Source: an uncultured Bacteroidales bacterium (GTDB lineage Bacteria > Bacteroidota > Bacteroidia > Bacteroidales > UBA932). From it: a stretch of DNA of 29,240 nucleotides. Below the pieces are notes generated by a model. The model was not told the DNA's origin, made no database searches, and saw nothing but the letters and a program-made list of their open reading frames with translations. The DNA lies in assembly GCA_934693135.1 (NCBI GenBank), contig CAKUVA010000026.1, positions 1-29,240 on the forward strand, in the 5' to 3' direction. This document shows positions 24,427 through 29,240 of the stretch, piece after piece (position 1 is the first letter of the stretch; the number at the start of each line of letters is the position of its first letter). A program made the position numbers and the translations under genes.

Positions 24427-27399
24427 ATGTTTAGAAAGCTTTTGAAAATAGCAACTTTATATGCGGTATTGGCGATTATTTTGCCAGTACCGCTTTGTGC
24501 GCAAAATATGGAGCCGGACATAACGGTAAAATTTGCCGAGAGAGATACATGCTCTTTATATATGGATATATATAACCCTGATCCGGCCAAGATTTCCTGT
24601 GATGATGGAAAAAAACGTCCTACAATAATACATATTTTTGGGGGCGGATTTAAGGAAGGTTCCAGACATCAGGAGTGGCTTCGTCCTTGGTTTCGAGAGA
24701 TGAACGCCAGAGGTTATAGAATGATATCGATTGACTACCGTCTTGCACTGAAAGATGTGCGTGGTGTAACGCAGACCGAGTTTTCTGTCCTGCTGGATCG
24801 TGCGATTCATATTGCAGTAGAAGATCTTTTCTCGGCTACGGCATATCTGGTCACGAATGGAGAGTCTTTAGGAATTGATGTCTCTAATATAGTTTTGACA
24901 GGCTCTTCTGCAGGAGCAATCACTGCACAGCAGGCTGAATATGAAATCTGTAATCATACTGCAATGACATCCATACTTCCGGAAGGATTCAATTATGCTG
25001 GGATTATGGCATTTGCAGGAGCTGTAATTACTAAAGAACCTATTTATTATCGAGAGAAGCCATGTCCGATAATGATGTTTCATGGTACTGAAGATGAACT
25101 TGTTCCGTATGATAACATAAAATATAGGAATGTTTTGTTCTGTGGACCTTGCACGATTATTCCGGCATTGAAAGATGCGGGTGCCTCCTACAGGTTTTAC
25201 CATTTCCTTGGCATCAATCATGCTGTGGCTGGATACATGCCTCAGACTATAGATAAGCAAGTAGACTTCATAGAACGCAATGTTATGCGCGGATCTCCTG
25301 AATGCGTTAATGCTGAAATCTCAGATCCATCTCTGCCTACATATAAAACAGGTAATAGTAATGCCCTTTATGATATCCAACCAGACTATCCAGAAGGTAA
25401 AGAACAGTCTAATATTGCTTTACGGTGGTCTATAGAACCTAATAATCAGGGTATCGTATGGAATACGTCAACAGGTTTACCTCATGAGGATCATATAGAA
25501 ATGAGCGGAGAGAAGGTGTCTTGCGTACTGAGATGGGGAGTAGCTTCAGACAATTCGTTTCATTGTGAGAAATCACTTGTGTTTCCAATGCTGCGAATGA
25601 TTCCTAACAATACACATTCGTCAATGAACTTCCGGATAGCTACAGATATTCCATCAACACTTGCTGTTAATGGACATAGTCTAATTCATGAGCAAGTCAG
25701 TGGCGTGCGCATAAATGGGATGTTGGAAGTTACAAGTCTGTGGTCTAAGACAAATGACTGCATTGGTGTTGGTGCAGAAACACCTGAAACTGCATGCGTC
25801 CGTATGATAAGGACTATATATCCGTCCACAACTCTTCCTGCTGTTTATGAACGATTTACATTAAAAAATGTTACTGGAGATAACTTGTTGGTTTCGGTTC
25901 CTCAGTTTACTCAGGTTAGTTCGACAGACCATTATGCAGGTGTGGACGGAACGTACTATATCCGAGCTGAGATTGATGGAATTGGTACAGCATGGATGAC
26001 TCCTGGTGAGGAACGGTCATTTACTGTCATATATCAGGCGTACAGAGAGAAAGAAGTGCCATTATCACCTAATGTCGAGAAGGAGTATTTAGCGCGGAAA
26101 GACTTTGTCGAGGGGGAGATGGCATCGAATCTTATACTCGATACTCCAGATAGTATTGTGAACGAGATGTTCCGATTCGCCAAGATACGTGCATCCGAGA
26201 GTATATTTCGTACAAAAGGGGGATTTATGCATAGTCCGGGAGGAGAAAGCTATTATGCTGCTATCTGGGCAAATGACCAAGCTGAATATATAGACCCATT
26301 TTTTCCATTTCTCGGATATGATGTTGGAAATGAATCGGCCCTTAATTCATTTCGCCACTTTGCTCGTTTCATCAACTCTGAATACAAGCCTATTCCGAGT
26401 TCTATAATTGCTGAAGGTGATGATATATGGAATGGATGTGGAGACAGGGGTGATGCTGCAATGATTGCTTACGGAGCGTCACGTTATGCTCTTGCCAGAG
26501 GGAATGAGGCTGAAGCCAAAGAATTATGGCCTCTTATTCAGTGGTGTCTGGAGTACTGCCGTCGCAATCTTAATGCAGATGGAGTAGTTAGATCAGATAC
26601 AGATGAACTTGAAAACAGATTTGAGTCAGGAGAAGCTAATCTATGTACTTCAATACTTTATTATGATGCCCTTATCTCGGCTTCATATCTTGGCAGAGAA
26701 ATCGGTATAGCATCTTCTGTATCAGAAGAATATATGCGAAGATCGAAGGAAATGGCAAGTGCGGTGGAAAAATATTTCGGTGATGATGTTTCGGGCTATG
26801 CTACATATCGTTATTATAAAGGGAATACTCTTCTTCGTTCTTGGATATGTATGCCTCTTATTGCCGGTATATCAGATCGTGCATTAGGAACAGTGGCAGC
26901 ACTGACGGGACCGGAGTTGATGACAGAGAATGGTTGTCTTACTGAACAGGGTAATGATGTATTCTGGGATAGGGCGACTCTATATGCTTTACGAGGGATA
27001 TTCTATATCGGAAGTACAGATAAAGCCCTAAATATTCTTCACGATATATCAGCAAAGCGCCTGTTAGGAGAACATGTACCATATGCGGTTGAAGCTTGGC
27101 CAGAAGGATCTCAACGACATTTGTCTGCGGAGAGCGGGTTGTATTGCCGTGTAATTACCGAGGGGCTTTTCGGTATTCGTCCGACTGGTTTTAGGAACTT
27201 TACGATGAACGTCAGTCTACCTTCAATGTGGAATGAGATGACTCTCAAACATATCCGGTCATTCGGATCTGATTTTGACCTCACGATTGTCCGAACATTA
27301 AAGGGTGAACTTAATGTAATTCTTACCGAGCATACTTCATGTGGTGAATATACAAGGAGATATATCCCACGCAATGGAAAGATTAAAATTAGTCTTTGA
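24427..27399 (+). CDS. Esterase fused to probable (alpha/alpha)6-toroid glycosidase
   Basis: A 990-residue secreted two-part enzyme. A signal peptide (about 1-25) precedes an alpha/beta-hydrolase domain (about 28-290). Its HIFGGG segment is the oxyanion hole, GSSAG gives Ser161, and TED at 221-223 and NHAV give Asp223 and His265 as triad partners. A beta-sandwich region follows (about 330-560), then an all-alpha domain (about 580-910) resembling six-hairpin glycosidases, with acidic motifs IWANDQAEY, EGDDIWNGCGDRGDAA and VEAWPEGSQRH as candidate catalytic sites. I cannot name its GH family. The domain pair suggests de-acylation plus glycoside cleavage of one substrate. The gap to GH110 is 19 bp, so it is in the same operon. 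Confidence 0.78.
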   Translation: MFRKLLKIATLYAVLAIILPVPLCAQNMEPDITVKFAERDTCSLYMDIYNPDPAKISCDDGKKRPTIIHIFGGGFKEGSRHQEWLRPWFREMNARGYRMISIDYRLALKDVRGVTQTEFSVLLDRAIHIAVEDLFSATAYLVTNGESLGIDVSNIVLTGSSAGAITAQQAEYEICNHTAMTSILPEGFNYAGIMAFAGAVITKEPIYYREKPCPIMMFHGTEDELVPYDNIKYRNVLFCGPCTIIPALKDAGASYRFYHFLGINHAVAGYMPQTIDKQVDFIERNVMRGSPECVNAEISDPSLPTYKTGNSNALYDIQPDYPEGKEQSNIALRWSIEPNNQGIVWNTSTGLPHEDHIEMSGEKVSCVLRWGVASDNSFHCEKSLVFPMLRMIPNNTHSSMNFRIATDIPSTLAVNGHSLIHEQVSGVRINGMLEVTSLWSKTNDCIGVGAETPETACVRMIRTIYPSTTLPAVYERFTLKNVTGDNLLVSVPQFTQVSSTDHYAGVDGTYYIRAEIDGIGTAWMTPGEERSFTVIYQAYREKEVPLSPNVEKEYLARKDFVEGEMASNLILDTPDSIVNEMFRFAKIRASESIFRTKGGFMHSPGGESYYAAIWANDQAEYIDPFFPFLGYDVGNESALNSFRHFARFINSEYKPIPSSIIAEGDDIWNGCGDRGDAAMIAYGASRYALARGNEAEAKELWPLIQWCLEYCRRNLNADGVVRSDTDELENRFESGEANLCTSILYYDALISASYLGREIGIASSVSEEYMRRSKEMASAVEKYFGDDVSGYATYRYYKGNTLLRSWICMPLIAGISDRALGTVAALTGPELMTENGCLTEQGNDVFWDRATLYALRGIFYIGSTDKALNILHDISAKRLLGEHVPYAVEAWPEGSQRHLSAESGLYCRVITEGLFGIRPTGFRNFTMNVSLPSMWNEMTLKHIRSFGSDFDLTIVRTLKGELNVILTEHTSCGEYTRRYIPRNGKIKISL

Positions 27400-27412
27400 A
27401 AGTTAAGAAATT

Positions 27413-28960
27413 ATGAAATCATTTATAGAAATTTTTATCAGATGTTTAGTTTCTGCTACGATTATTGTTTCAATATTTGGATGTGAAAAAGAACATAATG
27501 GATGCAAACTCCCTCCAGAGCCGGAGCCACTTCCGGAGCCAGTAGATGTATATCCGGTTGCAGGAGATGGTTGGGATATATATTCTGGACCCAATTATAG
27601 GTATGGTCCGTCAATCATTATAAATGAAGATAGTTCCATTGATATATGGCTTGCCGCTCCAGGAGATTATCATGGTAAAAATCAGAATACCTATATTGCC
27701 GATAGTCAAGAGGCCTCTCAGCTTGGTATTGAAAATTCATTTGCACAGAGATTTACTATGGCTGAGCCCTTCGGGTTCATTTCTCTTCAATGTCCGTCTT
27801 GGGGTAGTACTTCAGAGGGATTTACGGTCGATATGTATGAATGGGATACTGACTATCAAACTACGATAAAAAAGAATCCTCTTGTTTCCAAAAAGTTTAC
27901 TAACTACACCGACAATGCTTGGTTGAGTATATATAAAACTTCAAATGAGGATTATACGGAAACTTTCCCCTCAGGGACTTATCTATGGGTAATGAGAGGA
28001 GGTACAGAAAAATCCGGAATATGGAAAAGTGCTAATAGTAAATCTCCTGCAGGTATTGATGCTCTTTCATTTGTCAATGGCACTCCTACTAATGGACAAT
28101 GGCATTGTCGTATAACTTCTGATGGCTCAGGAAACTATTTTTGGGATAAAGTTGTTTGGCGTCATTCTACTGATGGAGGAAAGACTTGGACAGACGAGGC
28201 TGATGCTCTGTTACCTTCTGATGGAAAACGAGATGCTTTCTCAATATGTGATCCTGGTGTTGCGAAATGGGGTGGGTATTATTATATCGCATATACTTCG
28301 ACCGAAGAACCAAATGGATATGATAATGACGTATATGTAGCCAGAAGTGCAAACCCAAATGGCCCATGGGAAAAATGGAGTGGTAGTGGTTGGGGAGATG
28401 ACCCTCAGCCTGTCATTGATTATCATCCTTTAGTCGGACATGAAGGCGTAGTATTTGGAGCAGGGGAGCCTTGCATAGTGGTCAAGGATGATGTAGTCTA
28501 TTTCTATTATTCGTGGAATGATTATTTGATAGATGAGAATAGGCAAGGAACTACCACACGAGTGTCAGTCGCTTCTGCTCTTGATTCTGATTGGCCGGCA
28601 CATTTGGAATATAAAGGGGTGGCTTTAGATAAGAGTGATATAAGCAAACCGGATCATACTGATGTTAAGTATGTTGAACGTAGCCAGAAATTCATTGCCA
28701 TACATGCAGAACGCAGAGATACTGATTATAGCCGCATTCGTGTATGGGAATCCGAGGATGGCATTACATTTATTAAAGGAGATACAGTTCAGGGTACCCT
28801 TTGTAAGGGGATTATCAATGCTGGAATGAGTGGTGATGCATTTGGGCATGTCAAGTATGGGGAGCAACAATATCTTTGCTATGCTCATAGTGATGCTCCA
28901 CGCGAGTGGGGACGCTGGTTTACTTGGTTCCAACCACTAGATTGGGTAGATATGGAATAA
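27413..28960 (+). CDS. Lipoprotein beta-propeller with inserted beta-sandwich (GH43/BNR-like)
   Basis: A 515-residue lipoprotein, lipobox IFGC (Cys24), then a Pro/Glu linker (PPEPEPLPEP). The first blade (YRYGPSIIINEDSSIDIWLAAPG) is interrupted by about 120 residues with beta-sandwich character (FAQRFTMAEPFGFISLQCPSW to LWVMRGG). The propeller then resumes at WDKVVWRHSTDGGKTW, an Asp-box. Later blades include CDPGVAKWGGYYYIAYTS and GEPCIVVKDDVVYFYYSWND. The linker plan matches the protein at 21400. A glycosidase (GH43-like) or surface binding role is likely but the family is not assigned. It is the last gene of the locus, 13 bases after the previous one. Confidence 0.7.
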   Translation: MKSFIEIFIRCLVSATIIVSIFGCEKEHNGCKLPPEPEPLPEPVDVYPVAGDGWDIYSGPNYRYGPSIIINEDSSIDIWLAAPGDYHGKNQNTYIADSQEASQLGIENSFAQRFTMAEPFGFISLQCPSWGSTSEGFTVDMYEWDTDYQTTIKKNPLVSKKFTNYTDNAWLSIYKTSNEDYTETFPSGTYLWVMRGGTEKSGIWKSANSKSPAGIDALSFVNGTPTNGQWHCRITSDGSGNYFWDKVVWRHSTDGGKTWTDEADALLPSDGKRDAFSICDPGVAKWGGYYYIAYTSTEEPNGYDNDVYVARSANPNGPWEKWSGSGWGDDPQPVIDYHPLVGHEGVVFGAGEPCIVVKDDVVYFYYSWNDYLIDENRQGTTTRVSVASALDSDWPAHLEYKGVALDKSDISKPDHTDVKYVERSQKFIAIHAERRDTDYSRIRVWESEDGITFIKGDTVQGTLCKGIINAGMSGDAFGHVKYGEQQYLCYAHSDAPREWGRWFTWFQPLDWVDME

Positions 28961-28976
28961 AACTCAAACGGCTTTC

Positions 28977-29008
28977 TTAGTGTCACTATTTAATTTTAGC
29001 GACACTAA
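28977..29008 (+). terminator. Inverted repeat after the PUL (possible terminator)
   Basis: TTAGTGTC (28977-28984) and its perfect inverse GACACTAA (29001-29008) flank a 16-base AT-rich loop and are followed by ATTATT. The loop is large and the T tract weak, so termination is possible but not certain. A bidirectional regulatory role is an alternative. Confidence 0.45.
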
Positions 29009-29011
29009 ATT

Positions 29012-29042
29012 ATTGTCAATTAAAAAATTATGTGTAAATTTG
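29012..29042 (+). promoter_or_regulatory. rpsL promoter (Bacteroidota type)
   Basis: ATTG at 29012-29015, exactly 19 bases, then TAAATTTG at 29035-29042 fit the Bacteroidota -33/-7 consensus almost perfectly. Transcription should begin around 29047-29050, giving a leader of about 45 bases before rpsL. Confidence 0.8.
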
Positions 29043-29046
29043 TAGT

Positions 29047-29061
29047 CCCCAAATTTTGGGG
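29047..29061 (+). promoter_or_regulatory. Palindrome at the predicted 5' end of the rpsL transcript
   Basis: CCCCAAA, T, TTTGGGG is a perfect 7-bp inverted repeat with one central base, sitting at or just after the predicted transcription start. With a one-base centre it is more plausible as a DNA operator than as a stable RNA hairpin, though a loop opening to five bases is possible. Confidence 0.45.
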
Positions 29062-29093
29062 AAGTAACATAAATTAAAGATTTACAATTATTT

Positions 29094-29240
29094 ATGCCAA
29101 CAATTCAACAATTAGTTCGCAAAGGACGCGAGGTACTTGCTGTGAAGAGCAAGTCTCGTGCGTTGGATGCTTGCCCTCAGAAGAGAGGCGTTTGCGTGCG
29201 TGTGTACACAACCACACCTAAGAAACCTAACTCAGCAATG
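29094..29240 (+). CDS. rpsL: 30S ribosomal protein S12 (5' part)
   Basis: The first 49 codons of S12 are present and the gene runs past the window end. The N-terminus reads [12 protein letters not shown], followed by [27 protein letters not shown], nearly invariant in this protein. S12 lies at the decoding centre of the small subunit and is the classic site of streptomycin resistance; the usual resistance positions at the equivalent of Lys42 and Lys87 are only partly covered. A strong promoter and a palindrome lie upstream. In bacteria rpsL normally begins the str operon with rpsG and fusA, which should follow outside the window. Confidence 0.97.
   Translation, partial: MPTIQQLVRKGREVLAVKSKSRALDACPQKRGVCVRVYTTTPKKPNSAM

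Noticed and set aside
24427..24510. Lipobox reading of the esterase-glycosidase signal (VPLC)
   Set aside because: Pro and Leu at -2 and -1 do not fit a lipobox; a Sec signal ending near CAQ is more likely.

Overview
The window looks like a chromosomal segment of a Bacteroidales (Bacteroidota) bacterium, probably gut-associated. Evidence seen directly: a SusC/SusD pair, a one-protein hybrid two-component regulator, several lipoproteins, Bacteroidota-type promoters (-7 box TAnnTTTG, best example upstream of rpsL), and few Shine-Dalgarno sites. The genus cannot be fixed by eye. It runs from a tRNA-Gly(GCC) gene to the first 49 codons of rpsL (ribosomal protein S12), and nearly all genes are on the plus strand.

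Region 1 (1-3057): tRNA-Gly with a strong terminator, then a two-gene unit. A cytoplasmic serine esterase overlaps by 47 bp a secreted GH78-type alpha-L-rhamnosidase.

Region 2 (3058-7726): a set resembling peptide (RiPP) export and maturation machinery. It holds an ABC exporter with a possibly leaderless start, a convergent S24/S26-type serine peptidase with a Ser-His rather than Ser-Lys signature, and a divergent tight operon of a PqqD-like protein, an HPr-kinase-like protein and a nucleotidyltransferase-fold protein. These part types recur in lasso-peptide clusters with tailoring kinases and in so-called HPr-rel-A systems. No precursor peptide, radical SAM enzyme, transglutaminase-like protease or asparagine-synthase-like cyclase is present here, so the substrate is unknown.

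Region 3 (7727-15176): a secreted S9/DPP IV-type peptidase, an RsiV/DUF3298-like lipoprotein and a 1352-residue hybrid two-component regulator, close enough to be one transcription unit.

Region 4 (15177-28960): a polysaccharide utilization locus. It encodes a PKD-containing glycan-binding lipoprotein, SusC, SusD, a lipoprotein beta-propeller, a GH110-type alpha-1,3-galactosidase, an esterase fused to a probable (alpha/alpha)6-toroid glycosidase, and a second lipoprotein propeller with an inserted domain. The regulator immediately upstream probably senses a fragment of the target glycan. The GH110 protein points to alpha-1,3-linked galactose, and the esterase domain to an acylated substrate. 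This substrate assignment is inference.

Region 5 (28961-29240): an inverted repeat, a well-formed promoter, a palindrome near the predicted transcript start, and rpsL running off the window end.
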